NCBI GenBank assembly: GCA_029879905.1
Contig: JAOUPN010000007.1
Coordinates: forward strand, 1-36,867
Direction of reading: 5' to 3'
DNA from: Nitrospira sp.
GTDB taxonomy: Bacteria; Nitrospirota; Nitrospiria; Nitrospirales; Nitrospiraceae
Length of the DNA stretch: 36,867 nt
A program made the position numbers and the translations under genes. Shown piece after piece: positions 17,229 through 27,329 of this stretch; within the stretch, counting starts at the first letter, position 1; each line of letters opens with the position of its first letter. The notes below the pieces were generated by a model. It was not told the DNA's origin, made no database searches, and saw only the letters and a program-made list of their open reading frames with translations.

Positions 17229-18260
17229 CTAGGGTAACTTGTCCTGTTTAAAACACCGATTCGGACAAGTTTGTCGGGGGACTTTGATCTTATATGTGCC
17301 GCGCGGGATCATGTCCTTCTTGAATTCAGGGTTCAGCAGCTTGAGTTCAAGAAAGTACGTGCCGAACTCTTCGGCGACGGAGGTCAAGGTGCGTTTCGAC
17401 TCCGTCACGGTAACTGTGACGGTTTCCGTTTCCAGGGGCAGGTAAAGATCTTTCTGGCTCAACCCTAAATATTTCTCAGGTTGAGAGTAAATTTCTTTGG
17501 CCGCAATGATGCGGGGGACATAGCGCATGGTTTCTCGAGGTCCGTGCATTTTCCAAAAATCTTCGACCTTCTGTGCTTTCAGCAACTTGCGAACTCTCAC
17601 TTCTCCGGCATTATATGACGCCATAGCCAGAAACCAATCGTCCTGCTGAAGGTCTTTAAGATGTTTCAAGTACTTGACTGCCGCCTCCGTCGACATTTCA
17701 AGATTCCGGCGTTCGTCCCGAACCGCGTCGCTTTTGAGTCGATAACGCCGACCCGTCGATGGAATGAACTGCCACGGGCCTGAGGCTTTGGCTTTCGAGT
17801 AGGCTGCCGCAATACACTTGCTTTCCACTAAGAGCATGAATTTTAAATCGTCGGGCAGGCCTGCTTCAGCCAACTGTCTCTCAACCGGCGGGAAACACCG
17901 GCCGGTACGCTTCGCAAGGATAATGCTTTCCCCTTGATTCGCGAGGAATTGATAGAACTCATATTCGATTCGTTCCCTGACTTGCCAATTATCAAGCGGC
18001 ACTTCCATTCCTGCGAATGTCAGCTTTTCCGGCAGTTTGAATGAGCTGAGAAAAAACCGCTCATCGTCCCGCTGAATCTCCGGCAAGATGACCAACCGAT
18101 CTTCGGATTCTGTCAGTTCATCCGACTGATCAGAAACCGCAATCTCGTTGTCACTTTCGGATTGCTCCGAAGAGGAAGGAGCAGCCCAACTTCCGCCCAC
18201 AACGAAAAACCCACCCAACAGCACGACGAGCCAAACGGCGCCCAGTTGCTTCACAATCAT
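17229..18260 (-). CDS. Membrane-bound lytic murein transglycosylase, MltD-like, C-terminal LysM-like segment
   Basis: Signal peptide MIVKQLGAVWLVVLLGGFFVVGGSWA; LVESKCIAAAYSKAKASGPWQFIPSTGRRYRL, MASYNAGEVRVRK and RYVPRIIAAKEI are SLT/MltD motifs. GAGGAG upstream of ATG 18260. Confidence 0.88.
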   Translation of the reverse strand: MIVKQLGAVWLVVLLGGFFVVGGSWAAPSSSEQSESDNEIAVSDQSDELTESEDRLVILPEIQRDDERFFLSSFKLPEKLTFAGMEVPLDNWQVRERIEYEFYQFLANQGESIILAKRTGRCFPPVERQLAEAGLPDDLKFMLLVESKCIAAAYSKAKASGPWQFIPSTGRRYRLKSDAVRDERRNLEMSTEAAVKYLKHLKDLQQDDWFLAMASYNAGEVRVRKLLKAQKVEDFWKMHGPRETMRYVPRIIAAKEIYSQPEKYLGLSQKDLYLPLETETVTVTVTESKRTLTSVAEEFGTYFLELKLLNPEFKKDMIPRGTYKIKVPRQTCPNRCFKQDKLP

Positions 18261-18385
18261 GCACAGACTCCTCGATAAACAGTCTTGTACGCCTCCTGAC
18301 ATACTACGCAGGCATGCTAGCAGGAGATCTACGGAGCGACAAGCGGAATGATGTTCCCGTTCATGGTACACTGCCGTATATTCTT

Positions 18386-19093
18386 ATGCGGACCCTCACC
18401 CTTCTTGATAATGCCATCACTGAATGCGGGGAATGTGAACGGCTGGTCACCTATCGGCGCATGATCGCCGAAACTAAACGACGTCAGTTCATGAACTGGA
18501 CCTATTGGGGGAAGCCGGTTCCTGGTTTCGGTGATAAAGATGCGCGCCTATACGTACTGGGCCTTGCGCCTGCCGCCCATGGGGCGAACAGAACAGGCCG
18601 GGTGTTCACCGGCGATCGAAGCGGGGACTGGCTCTATGAAGCCTTATATCGCTATGGTTTCGCCAATCAGGCCTCATCAACCCACCTCGATGACGGCCTT
18701 GAGTTAACGGACTGTTATATCGGAGCCGCCGTGCGATGCGCTCCGCCGGGCAATAAACCGACCCCGGATGAATTTATCCGATGTCGCCGGTTTTTGCAGG
18801 ACGAGATCCGGCTTCTGAAACGCACTCGTGTTGTAGTGGCGCTGGGGAAAATCGCCTTCGACCACTATCTCAAAGCCTGTCGAGAAGACGGGATGAAGAT
18901 TCCCTCACCTCTCCCCGCCTTTCGACACGGCGCCTCACACCATTTGCCATGGGGCGTACTGTTGCTCGCCTCATATCACCCAAGCCAACAGAACACGTTT
19001 ACCGGCACGCTCACGCGTCAGATGTTCCACTCGATTTTTCGAAGTGCCAAAAGCGCACTCGAACAAGACCATAGGCAGGCCATGACTTCGTAG
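18386..19093 (+). CDS. Uracil-DNA glycosylase, family 5 (UDGb)-like
   Basis: GLAPAAHGANRTGRVFTGDRSGDWL motif, SYHPSQQNTFTG motif 2, cysteines ECGEC and VRC...RC consistent with a 4Fe-4S cluster. Confidence 0.9.
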   Translation: MRTLTLLDNAITECGECERLVTYRRMIAETKRRQFMNWTYWGKPVPGFGDKDARLYVLGLAPAAHGANRTGRVFTGDRSGDWLYEALYRYGFANQASSTHLDDGLELTDCYIGAAVRCAPPGNKPTPDEFIRCRRFLQDEIRLLKRTRVVVALGKIAFDHYLKACREDGMKIPSPLPAFRHGASHHLPWGVLLLASYHPSQQNTFTGTLTRQMFHSIFRSAKSALEQDHRQAMTS

Positions 19094-19116
19094 ATGAGAC
19101 ATCGCCTGCCCTTCAG

Positions 19117-19764
19117 TTATTGCTGCCCTTTCGCCTTCCAATCTTCGAGAAATCGCTTAAGACCGGCGTCGGTCAGCGGATGCTTAAAGAGTGCTTGAAA
19201 CACACCGTACGGCATCGTGCAGATGTGGCCGCCCGCCAACGCCGATTCCACCACATGTTGCGGGTGTCGAACGCTTGCGACGAGCACCAAGGTCTTGTAA
19301 TCATAATTCTCGTAGATCGTCACGATTTGTCTGATCAATGCCATTCCGTCGGAACTGACATCGTCTAACCGGCCGATGAACGGGGAGACGCACCAAGCCC
19401 CGGCCTTAGCGGCGAGCAGTGCCTGCGTCGGAGAAAAGCAGAGCGTCACATTGACACGGATCCCTTCTGCTGAGAGCCTCTTCGTCGCCTTGATACCCTC
19501 CGGAATAAGAGGACACTTCACCACGATGTTCTTATGAATCTTGGCCAGCTCCCTCCCCTCCTTCACCATGGCATCCGCTTCCACACTGACGACCTCTGCG
19601 CTGATCGGGCCATCGACGATTTTACAGATTTCTTGTAGCATCTCTGTAAAACTGCGGCCCTCCTTAACAACCAACGAAGGGTTGGTCGTGACACCGTCGA
19701 GAATGCCGAAACTGTTCGCCTCGTATATTTCCTTTACATTGGCGGTGTCGAGGAAGAACTGCAT
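19117..19764 (-). CDS. Transaldolase / fructose-6-phosphate aldolase (TalC-type)
   Basis: [79 protein letters not shown]. Confidence 0.95.
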   Translation of the reverse strand: MQFFLDTANVKEIYEANSFGILDGVTTNPSLVVKEGRSFTEMLQEICKIVDGPISAEVVSVEADAMVKEGRELAKIHKNIVVKCPLIPEGIKATKRLSAEGIRVNVTLCFSPTQALLAAKAGAWCVSPFIGRLDDVSSDGMALIRQIVTIYENYDYKTLVLVASVRHPQHVVESALAGGHICTMPYGVFQALFKHPLTDAGLKRFLEDWKAKGQQ

Positions 19765-19884
19765 AACCTGCTCCTTTCATGGCAGATGAGATGCCGACGT
19801 CATCACATCGGCTGTTGGTCTATAGTACGTTGTCGGCGATTCTAGTGAGAACTGGATAATGGTGCAACACATGACACAGACTGT

Positions 19885-19913
19885 TTGACAGTCTCGCAAG
19901 CGGGGGATAATAT
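19885..19913 (+). promoter_or_regulatory. Near-consensus sigma70-like promoter
   Basis: TTGACA (19885-19890), 17 bp spacer, TAATAT (19908-19913), upstream of the lipoprotein ORF at 19966. Confidence 0.65.
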
Positions 19914-19965
19914 TCTCTCGCAAACGCCGTGGTGAACATGTGGTGTCGATATCTGCCTTGAGGAA

Positions 19966-20289
19966 ATGTCTCGCGTGATACGCTATTCGACGTTGATGCT
20001 CGTGTGTGCCCTTACATTCACCGCATGCGGAGGAGGCAATCCCTATCTTGAAGCCTCTCTCAAACCGGCTGAACTTCAAGGGAAAGACAAGGCCTGGTTT
20101 GAACACAATTGGGGTACGCCGGACGGCAAGGCCCCAAGGTTTTTCGGCGGTGAGACCTGGACCTACTATCGAATCGCCGGTGGAAAATCAGGTCTGCCGC
20201 TCTTCAATTTTTCTCCCAACCAATGTCAGATTACACTGACATTCGATAAGGAAGACAGACTCGCCGACTACACCTACTCAGGATGCTAG
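19966..20289 (+). CDS. Small putative lipoprotein
   Basis: MSRVIRYSTLMLVCALTFTACGGG: signal peptide with lipobox LTFTAC. Confidence 0.75.
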   Translation: MSRVIRYSTLMLVCALTFTACGGGNPYLEASLKPAELQGKDKAWFEHNWGTPDGKAPRFFGGETWTYYRIAGGKSGLPLFNFSPNQCQITLTFDKEDRLADYTYSGC

Positions 20290-20427
20290 CCGAGAAGGCC
20301 CCTCCGCTTCAGAAGTGCGCTCGGTTCTCTTGATTTCACCTCCACGGCCTGAAATCCATCACCGCACCACAATCACTTCATCGACATACGGCATCGCCGT
20401 GATCTCGATACCATAATGGCGCTCTCG

Positions 20428-20682
20428 TTAACGTGCCTGGCGATCCTGGAACGCCTTGGCGCATTCCCGGCTACAAAAACAATAGGAATGCCCCTTCACC
20501 TCTTCCACCACTGCAGTCCGGCGGGGAACGAACGTATGGCATTCCGGATCCTCGACCATCTGATCTTGATCCACCGATCCGTCACGATTGCTCAGATTGG
20601 TCGTCTGAAAACCTTGAATGATTCGTCTGACGAGAAAAAATAGAATGATGAGCAGTGCAAAAACAAGAAGAAGTCTATACAT
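20428..20682 (-). CDS. Small membrane-anchored protein with YHS/TRASH-like metal-binding tail
   Basis: MYRLLLVFALLIILFFLVRRI TM segment, then DPECHTFVPRRTAVVEEVKGHSYCFCSRECAKAFQDR. Confidence 0.7.
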   Translation of the reverse strand: MYRLLLVFALLIILFFLVRRIIQGFQTTNLSNRDGSVDQDQMVEDPECHTFVPRRTAVVEEVKGHSYCFCSRECAKAFQDRQAR

Positions 20683-20890
20683 AGTGGTTCGCCCTTCATG
20701 TGGCCACAATACTATGTGAGGGTGTAGAGCCTGTCAAGCATCGCCACCTTTTCGCATAATGGGAAGCATGCCCGTTCCCGCTCCATTCAACGCCATGGAT
20801 AACACGATTCTCAACCCCATTTTGGCATTCGACCCCGTACTTCAGAAGGATATCCGACGCCCAATTGGAAGTGATAGAGTCCCACCCATC

Positions 20891-21043
20891 ATGAAGACAT
20901 GTGATAAGTGCCACGGGGCGATGTTACCGGAGCGGGCGGTGGATTTGGACGCGGGACTTGCAATCACAGTGTTTGCCTGTTTGAACTGTGGTCGCCGGAA
21001 AGCTGCAGACCAAGAACCTCGACCGATTACGGCCCGACATTAA
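20891..21043 (+). CDS. Small zinc-ribbon-like protein
   Basis: MKTCDKCHGAMLPERAVDLDAGLAITVFACLNCGRRKA: paired CxxC motifs. The longer 20759 start is less likely. Confidence 0.5.
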   Translation: MKTCDKCHGAMLPERAVDLDAGLAITVFACLNCGRRKAADQEPRPITARH

Positions 21044-21393
21044 GCCGCTCGTTGGCGGAACCAACGTCTGAAAATCTGTGACGAGCGGAAGTCTGCGTAA
21101 GCAGCATTCGTCAGGGTTTTGCGCGACAGCCGTTAGCAAGGCCGGAACGGCAATGGGGTATCCAGTTCCCCCGTTGCGTCAGTGAATCTACTCACTCAGC
21201 CGATCTTGCCGTTGTCATCTCGTTCCTGTCCTTCTGTTCATAGAGGATAGGAAGGAGCAAGGGACCCGTACGCTCACACCACCCCTCTGACTGACGGCAT
21301 GGCATCACGCCACCACAGCAAGAGAGGCCTGTAGCCATTGAGAAATCGATGGTAGCCGGGATTTTCCTGCGGAGTTCGAATACGAAGGTCTGT

Positions 21394-22197
21394 TCAGCGA
21401 AGTCCGAGCACATCCATCATATCGTACAGACCTGGAGGTTGCGTGACGACCCACTGTGCCGCACGTAATGCCCCACCGGCAAACGTGTCGCGGCTGCTGG
21501 CCCGATGAGTCACTTCGATCCGTTCTCCCATACCGCCGAAGAGGATCGTGTGATCACCCACGATATCGCCGGCGCGGACCGTCTGAATCCCGATCTCGCT
21601 TCTTGATCGCTCTCCGATGATCCCTTTACGGGCATACACCCCGACCTCATTGAGGTCGCGATTCACCGCATGGGCAAGAACCTCCGCCAGCTTCAGAGCC
21701 GTTCCACTGGGCGCATCTTTCTTCAGACGGTGATGAGCCTCGATCACTTCGATGTCATACCCATCTCCCAAGGTCTTAGCCATTTCACCGATGACCTTGT
21801 AGAGCAAGTTCACGCCGACGCTCATATTGGGAGAAAACACACACGGGACTTGCTGTGAAAGAGACCTGAGCTCGTCCAATTCCCGAGCAGAAAACCCGGT
21901 CGTCCCGATGACCATCGCCCGCCCATGCTCCGCGACAATCCGCAGATTGGCCAGCGTCGCCTGTGGAGCAGAGAAATCGACCACCACTTCGCCTCGTGCC
22001 ATGAGCGCAGCCAAATTATCCGTGATGGGAATATCCGCACGGCCGGCACCGGCCGTGATTCCGGCATCATCTCCCAACGAATGATGTCCTGCACCCTCCA
22101 ATGCTCCGACCAGCATTAATGTGGAAGATTCTCTGACGAGTGATACCAACCGGCAACCCATTCGTCCGGCCGCACCGGCGACAATGACCTTAATCAT
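21394..22197 (-). CDS. dapB: 4-hydroxy-tetrahydrodipicolinate reductase
   Basis: IKVIVAGAAGRMGCRLV, VIGTTGFS, EAHHRLKKDAPSGTALKLAE. Confidence 0.97.
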   Translation of the reverse strand: MIKVIVAGAAGRMGCRLVSLVRESSTLMLVGALEGAGHHSLGDDAGITAGAGRADIPITDNLAALMARGEVVVDFSAPQATLANLRIVAEHGRAMVIGTTGFSARELDELRSLSQQVPCVFSPNMSVGVNLLYKVIGEMAKTLGDGYDIEVIEAHHRLKKDAPSGTALKLAEVLAHAVNRDLNEVGVYARKGIIGERSRSEIGIQTVRAGDIVGDHTILFGGMGERIEVTHRASSRDTFAGGALRAAQWVVTQPPGLYDMMDVLGLR

Positions 22198-22262
22198 CGC
22201 ATGTCCTGGGGGAAAATAGAGGTGACGTATGAAACATGTGTCATGTTACTTGCCGGAGGATC

Positions 22263-23138
22263 CTACTCGATCAAATCCATAGCCTTCAGCACTTCGGTCA
22301 GTTTCTCCCGCGCATCATTCCCAATAGGACACAGCGGGAGACGCAATTCAGGATCAATCCTCCCCATCATCCCGAGCGCTGTTTTTACAGGAATGGGATT
22401 GGTCTCCAGAAATAACGCGGTGAACAAGGGCGACAACGCAAAGTGAATCCCGCGAGATTCGGCAATCTTCCCGGAGGAAAATGTTTTCACTAACTCCGCC
22501 ATCTCGGACGGCACAATGTTGGCGGTCGTGGAAATCACACCTTTCCCTCCTACCGCCATCATCGGCAATGTCAGTGAATCATCGCCCGACAAAACCGTGA
22601 GACGGTCCCCGCACAACTGCACGACATCCGATGCCTGCTGGATCGAACCGCTTCCCTCCTTCACTCCAACGATCGACTGAACCGCAGAGAGTCTTGCGAT
22701 GGTGGGAGGAAGCATATTGACGCCGGTGCGCCCGGGGATGTTGTACAGGACCAGAGGGAGATCAACCGCTTCCGCCACTGCCTTATAGTGGCGGTAAAGA
22801 CCTTCCTGTGTCGGCTTGTTGTAATACGGAGTAATCAGCAATGCACCGTCCACGCCGGCCTGCTTGGCATGTTTGGTCAGCGCAATAGCCTCCTCCGTGC
22901 TGTTTGAGCCGGTTCCGGCTATCACCGGCACACGCCGGTTCACGACTTCCACGGTCAACTCAATGACCCGGTTGTGCTCCCCATGGGACAGCGTCGCCGA
23001 CTCACCGGTGGTACCGCAGGGCACGATCCCGTTGGTGCCCTTGGCGATATGCCACTCGATCAACTCTGCGAGAGCCCGTTCATCGACCTGCCCGTTTCGA
23101 AACGGAGTAACAATGGCAACAAGTGAACCCGTAAACAT
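22263..23138 (-). CDS. dapA: 4-hydroxy-tetrahydrodipicolinate synthase
   Basis: MFTGSLVAIVTPFRNGQVDERALAELIEWHIAKGTNGIVPCGTTGESATLSHGEH, LVLYNIPGRTGVNM, GVKEGSGSI. Confidence 0.97.
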   Translation of the reverse strand: MFTGSLVAIVTPFRNGQVDERALAELIEWHIAKGTNGIVPCGTTGESATLSHGEHNRVIELTVEVVNRRVPVIAGTGSNSTEEAIALTKHAKQAGVDGALLITPYYNKPTQEGLYRHYKAVAEAVDLPLVLYNIPGRTGVNMLPPTIARLSAVQSIVGVKEGSGSIQQASDVVQLCGDRLTVLSGDDSLTLPMMAVGGKGVISTTANIVPSEMAELVKTFSSGKIAESRGIHFALSPLFTALFLETNPIPVKTALGMMGRIDPELRLPLCPIGNDAREKLTEVLKAMDLIE

Positions 23139-23148
23139 GATGGCCCTC

Positions 23149-24411
23149 TTACTGCAAAAATTCCGGAATAGTTTCGCCCTTGATCAGATCGTCGTATGTT
23201 TCACGAACTCGAATGACATGCATGTCCCGACCGTCGACGAGCACTTCCGGTACACGCGGGCGGGAATTGTAATTCGACGCCATCACAAACCCGTATGCCC
23301 CTGCACTCATCACGGCGAGAAGCTCACCCGGTTCTACCGTTGCCAATAACCGATCTTTAGCCAGAAAGTCTCCCGACTCGCACACCGGACCGACAATATC
23401 CATTTGATGTTTGGCCCGACGACCAGCTTCCTCATTCACCGGACGAATTTCATGATATGCGCTGTACAGGCTGGGACGCAGCAGGTCGTTCATTGCCGCG
23501 TCAACGATGACAAAGCGCTTCGTTTCACCGACCTTCTCGTACAAGGCTTTCGTCACCATAATCCCGGCGTTCCCGGCGATGACGCGCCCAGGCTCCATCA
23601 CCAGCGTGACGCCCAGATCTTTAACGAGCGGTGAGATCGCATCGGCCAAGTCTTGGGGCAACGGCGGTTTTTCATCACCGTACGTAATGCCCAGCCCTCC
23701 GCCGATATTCAGATACCGGATATTAATCCCCTGACCCTTGAGTGTCTCGATCAGTGCGACGATTTTCTTCAACGAATCGACAAACGGCGTCACATCCGTC
23801 AACTGAGATCCGATATGCGCGTGCACACCGACGACATCGATATGCCCCAACGAGGACGCCATCTTGTACTCGTCCAACGCGCGATCCGCCGCGATACCGA
23901 ACTTGCTCTTCTTCATCCCTGTCGAGATGTAGGGATGCGTCTTAGGATCTACGTCGGGATTAATCCGTAAGGCGATCCGAGCCTTTTTCCCGACCGAGGC
24001 CGCCACATCGTTAATGGCACGTATCTCCGCCGACGACTCCACATTGAACATGAGGATATCGGCCTTCAGGGCTTCTCGTATTTCATCTGGTGCTTTCCCG
24101 ACTCCGGCGAAAACAATCTTTGACGCCGGCACACCGGCTTTTAATGCTCGAAACAGCTCTCCGCCAGAGACGATATCCGCACCGCTCCCTTCTCTCGCCA
24201 TCATGCGCAATACGGCAAGATTGGAATTGGCTTTCATGGCGAACGCAATGACGTGCGGGACACTGCTGAAGGCGCTGTCATAGGCTCGAAAATGCCGAAG
24301 AAGCGTCGCATGACTATAGATATAACAGGGCGTACCCACTTCCTTGACGATCCGACTGACGGGCACATCTTCACAGTACAGTTCACCGTGACGATATTCA
24401 AAGTAGTTCAT
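23149..24411 (-). CDS. lysA: Diaminopimelate decarboxylase
   Basis: MNYFEYRHGELYCEDVPVSRIVKEVGTPCYIYSHATL, AMKANSNLAVLR, LNIGGGLGITY, VGPVCESGDFLAKDR, MSAGAYGFVMASNYNSRPR. ATG at 24411. Confidence 0.97.
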   Translation of the reverse strand: MNYFEYRHGELYCEDVPVSRIVKEVGTPCYIYSHATLLRHFRAYDSAFSSVPHVIAFAMKANSNLAVLRMMAREGSGADIVSGGELFRALKAGVPASKIVFAGVGKAPDEIREALKADILMFNVESSAEIRAINDVAASVGKKARIALRINPDVDPKTHPYISTGMKKSKFGIAADRALDEYKMASSLGHIDVVGVHAHIGSQLTDVTPFVDSLKKIVALIETLKGQGINIRYLNIGGGLGITYGDEKPPLPQDLADAISPLVKDLGVTLVMEPGRVIAGNAGIMVTKALYEKVGETKRFVIVDAAMNDLLRPSLYSAYHEIRPVNEEAGRRAKHQMDIVGPVCESGDFLAKDRLLATVEPGELLAVMSAGAYGFVMASNYNSRPRVPEVLVDGRDMHVIRVRETYDDLIKGETIPEFLQ

Positions 24412-24448
24412 CGTATCAATCCTCGGTCGATCGCATGTTCCGCGTGCG

Positions 24449-24691
24449 TCATCTCGTCCCAACCGGCCGCAAGGAGGGTAGATCCTCATCTTGCCCCGCT
24501 AATGCAGGATATGGGTCTTCGACGTCATCGGAATCTGCGCCGTCCTGTTGTTGCGAATTCATAGCCTTGTGCAGTTCTTGTTGTCGCTTGACCGTCGGTT
24601 CCACTCCGATTGTTTCAGGGGGAACCGGCGCGCCCGCGACACCGCACGAGATCAACAACCCTGCCATAAGAATAACCAGCAAGCGCGTCAT
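24449..24691 (-). CDS. Small LptM/LppL-like lipoprotein
   Basis: MTRLLVILMAGLLISCGVAGAPVPPETIGVEPTVKRQQ: lipobox LISC followed by CGxxGxPxPP. Sits between argH and lysA, overlapping argH by 4 nt. Confidence 0.7.
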   Translation of the reverse strand: MTRLLVILMAGLLISCGVAGAPVPPETIGVEPTVKRQQELHKAMNSQQQDGADSDDVEDPYPALAGQDEDLPSLRPVGTR

Positions 24692-26100
24692 CCGAGTAAC
24701 CGGTCGAGCTCCTTGATCCGTTGATCAACCCGTGCTCGAGCCGTCCCTCCGATTTGTCGCTTGTGGTCGATAGCCGACGACACCGTCAACCGTGCAAGCA
24801 CGCCCGTTTCAATTCGATTGGAGAAGGCCCGCAGTTCATCGAGCGTAAAGTCCGTCAATTCCCTGTTCTTTTCCAATGCCGCCCGGACGATCCTTCCGGT
24901 GATGCCATGGGCTTCACGAAACGGCACACCTCGCTCGACCAAATAATCGGCCAATTCCGTCGCCAGAAAACCGCTGTGCTCCAACGCATCACTCAGCGCT
25001 TCTCGATTCACATTCAATCTGCGCATCAATTCCGTCATCACTTGAAGAGAAGACGTCGTCGTATCGAGCGCATCAAAAAGCGCCGGTTTGTCTTCCTGTA
25101 AATCGCGATTATAGGTCAACGGAAGCGCCTTGAGCATGACGAGGAGATTCATCAAATGGCCATAGACACGTCCGGTCTTTCCCCGAACCAACTCCGGAAT
25201 ATCGGGATTTTTCTTCTGCGGCATCATACTGCTGCCGGTACAAAAGGCATCCGGCAAGTCCACGAAGTTGAACTCCTGTGATGCCCAAATAATCAACTCC
25301 TCGCTGAGTCGGGATAAATGCATCATGAGAATGGACAAGGCCGAGACCACTTCAATCATGAAATCGCGATCGGATACCGCATCCATACTGTTGGCGGTCA
25401 CCACCGAAAACCCCAACAACTTCGCCGTATACGCCCGATCCACCGGATAGTTTGTCCCCGCCAATGCCCCTGATCCCAGCGGCATCACATTCAGTCTGGT
25501 CCTGGCATCGCGGACGCGCCCTTTGTCTCGCTCGATCATCTCCAAATAGGCCAGGAGATGATGTGCGAACAGCACCGGCTGAGCCCGTTGCAAATGGGTA
25601 TACCCCGGCATCACGATCGTCGAATTGGCTTTGGCCTTGGCCAGCAACACGCGCTGCAGTTCGGTACATTGCTCCATCAATCGGTCGAGGTGATCGCGGA
25701 GATAGAGCCGGACATCAAGCGCCACCTGATCGTTCCGGCTGCGCCCGGTGTGGAGCTTACCGCCCAACGGCCCGATCAATTCGGTCAATCGCCGCTCAAT
25801 CGCCATATGAATATCTTCATCTTGGGGTGTGAACGTAAACCGTCCACGGTCCAGTTCGGCTTTTACTGATTCCAACCCCCGCACGATGGTCTTGGTTTCT
25901 CTGGACGAGAACACCCGTGCTTTTTCCAGCGTCTTGCAATGCGCGATGCTTCCCTGAATATCGTGGACGTACAATCGTTGATCGATCGCCACCGATACAG
26001 TAAAGGCTTCGACGAGCTGGTCTGTACGTTCCTGAAATCGCCCCGCCCAGGCCTTTGCGGTCGCCGCACGCTTGGGGGCATCCCGTTTCTTCTTCATCAT
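24688..26100 (-). CDS. argH: Argininosuccinate lyase
   Basis: AWAGRFQERTDQLVEAFTVS, LHTGRSRNDQVALDVRLYLRD, PGYTHLQRAQPV, TGSSMMPQKKNPDIPELVRGKTGRVYG. ATG 26100 overlaps the argG stop (TGATG). Confidence 0.98.
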   Translation of the reverse strand: MMKKKRDAPKRAATAKAWAGRFQERTDQLVEAFTVSVAIDQRLYVHDIQGSIAHCKTLEKARVFSSRETKTIVRGLESVKAELDRGRFTFTPQDEDIHMAIERRLTELIGPLGGKLHTGRSRNDQVALDVRLYLRDHLDRLMEQCTELQRVLLAKAKANSTIVMPGYTHLQRAQPVLFAHHLLAYLEMIERDKGRVRDARTRLNVMPLGSGALAGTNYPVDRAYTAKLLGFSVVTANSMDAVSDRDFMIEVVSALSILMMHLSRLSEELIIWASQEFNFVDLPDAFCTGSSMMPQKKNPDIPELVRGKTGRVYGHLMNLLVMLKALPLTYNRDLQEDKPALFDALDTTTSSLQVMTELMRRLNVNREALSDALEHSGFLATELADYLVERGVPFREAHGITGRIVRAALEKNRELTDFTLDELRAFSNRIETGVLARLTVSSAIDHKRQIGGTARARVDQRIKELDRLLG

Positions 26101-27317
26101 CAACGCGATGCCTTTCGCTGACGCTGTGCCCTGATCTTCAACCGCAATCCGCTCAAGCGGATAAACCCTTCGGCATCTTTCTGGTCGTACACATCATCTT
26201 CTTCAAACGTCGCAATGTCGGAACGGTAGAGCGAGTTCTTGGCTTTGCGCCCGACCAGGGTACAACTGCCCTTATACAATTTCACCCGAGCCGTCCCGGT
26301 GACATCCGTCTGTGCGTGATCGATCGCCGCCTGCATCATTTCACGCTCAGGGCTGAACCAATACCCGTTGTAAATGATCTCGGCGAATCGTGGGATCAAA
26401 CTATCCCGGAAGTGCAGCGCCTCACGATCCATCGTCAACGATTCCAGTCCGCGGTGAGCGACATGAAGAATCGTTCCGCCCGGCGTTTCGTAGACCCCTC
26501 TCGACTTCATCCCCACATAGCGGTTTTCCACCAGATCGACGCGCCCGATCCCGTGCGCTCCCCCCAACGCATTGAGATGAGCCAAGAGTTTTGCCGGGCT
26601 CATTTTCTTACCGTCGACCGCCACGGGATTACCCGCGTGATAATCGATCTCCACTTCACACGGCGTGTTCGGAGCTTTCTCCGGCGCAACAGTCATTTGA
26701 AAGATTTCATCAGGCGGGGATTCCCATGGATCTTCGAGAATGCCTCCCTCATAGCTGACATGGAAGAGATTCAAATCCATGCTATAGGGTTTGGCCTTCG
26801 TCGCGGTGACCGGGATGCCATGCTGTTCGGCATACTCGATCAATTCACGCCGCGACCGCAACGTCCACTCCCGCCAAGGCGCAATGATCTTGAGCCCCGG
26901 CGCAAGGGCCGTATACGTCAGTTCGAACCGTACCTGATCGTTCCCCTTTCCCGTCGACCCATGCGATACGGCTTCTGCGCCCTCCTTGAGGGCGATCTCG
27001 GCCTGTCGACGGGCGATCAGCGGACGCGCAATGGACGTGCCCAGCAAATAACACCCTTCATAGAGGGCGTTGCCGCGCAACATCGGAAATACGTAGTCTT
27101 TGACAAATGTCTCACGCAAATCCTCGACGTATACCTTTTTGACCCCAAGCTTCCGAGCTTTGGCTTTAATGGCCTGCAGATCTTCCCCTTGACCGAGATC
27201 CGCACAAAAGGCGATCACTTCGGCGTCATAGGTTTCCTGAAGCCATTTCAAAATAACGGAGGTATCAAGACCGCCTGAGTAGGCCAATACAATTTTTTTG
27301 ATGGGCTTGGGTCTCAT
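26100..27317 (-). CDS. argG: Argininosuccinate synthase
   Basis: [57 protein letters not shown]. Confidence 0.98.
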   Translation of the reverse strand: MRPKPIKKIVLAYSGGLDTSVILKWLQETYDAEVIAFCADLGQGEDLQAIKAKARKLGVKKVYVEDLRETFVKDYVFPMLRGNALYEGCYLLGTSIARPLIARRQAEIALKEGAEAVSHGSTGKGNDQVRFELTYTALAPGLKIIAPWREWTLRSRRELIEYAEQHGIPVTATKAKPYSMDLNLFHVSYEGGILEDPWESPPDEIFQMTVAPEKAPNTPCEVEIDYHAGNPVAVDGKKMSPAKLLAHLNALGGAHGIGRVDLVENRYVGMKSRGVYETPGGTILHVAHRGLESLTMDREALHFRDSLIPRFAEIIYNGYWFSPEREMMQAAIDHAQTDVTGTARVKLYKGSCTLVGRKAKNSLYRSDIATFEEDDVYDQKDAEGFIRLSGLRLKIRAQRQRKASR

Positions 27318-27329
27318 ATAGGGTTCCGA

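Noticed and set aside
17395-17440. GTCACGGTAACTGTGAC-like palindrome
   Set aside because: Lies in coding sequence for the TVTVTVTE repeat of the MltD-like protein; explained by codon repetition.
21192-21413. 73-aa minus-strand ORF downstream of dapB
   Set aside because: Overlaps the dapB 3' end out of frame, no recognisable motif or SD; not supported.
26055-27278. 407-aa plus-strand ORF
   Set aside because: Lies entirely antisense to argG/argH; the sequence is low-plausibility and the minus-strand genes are certain.
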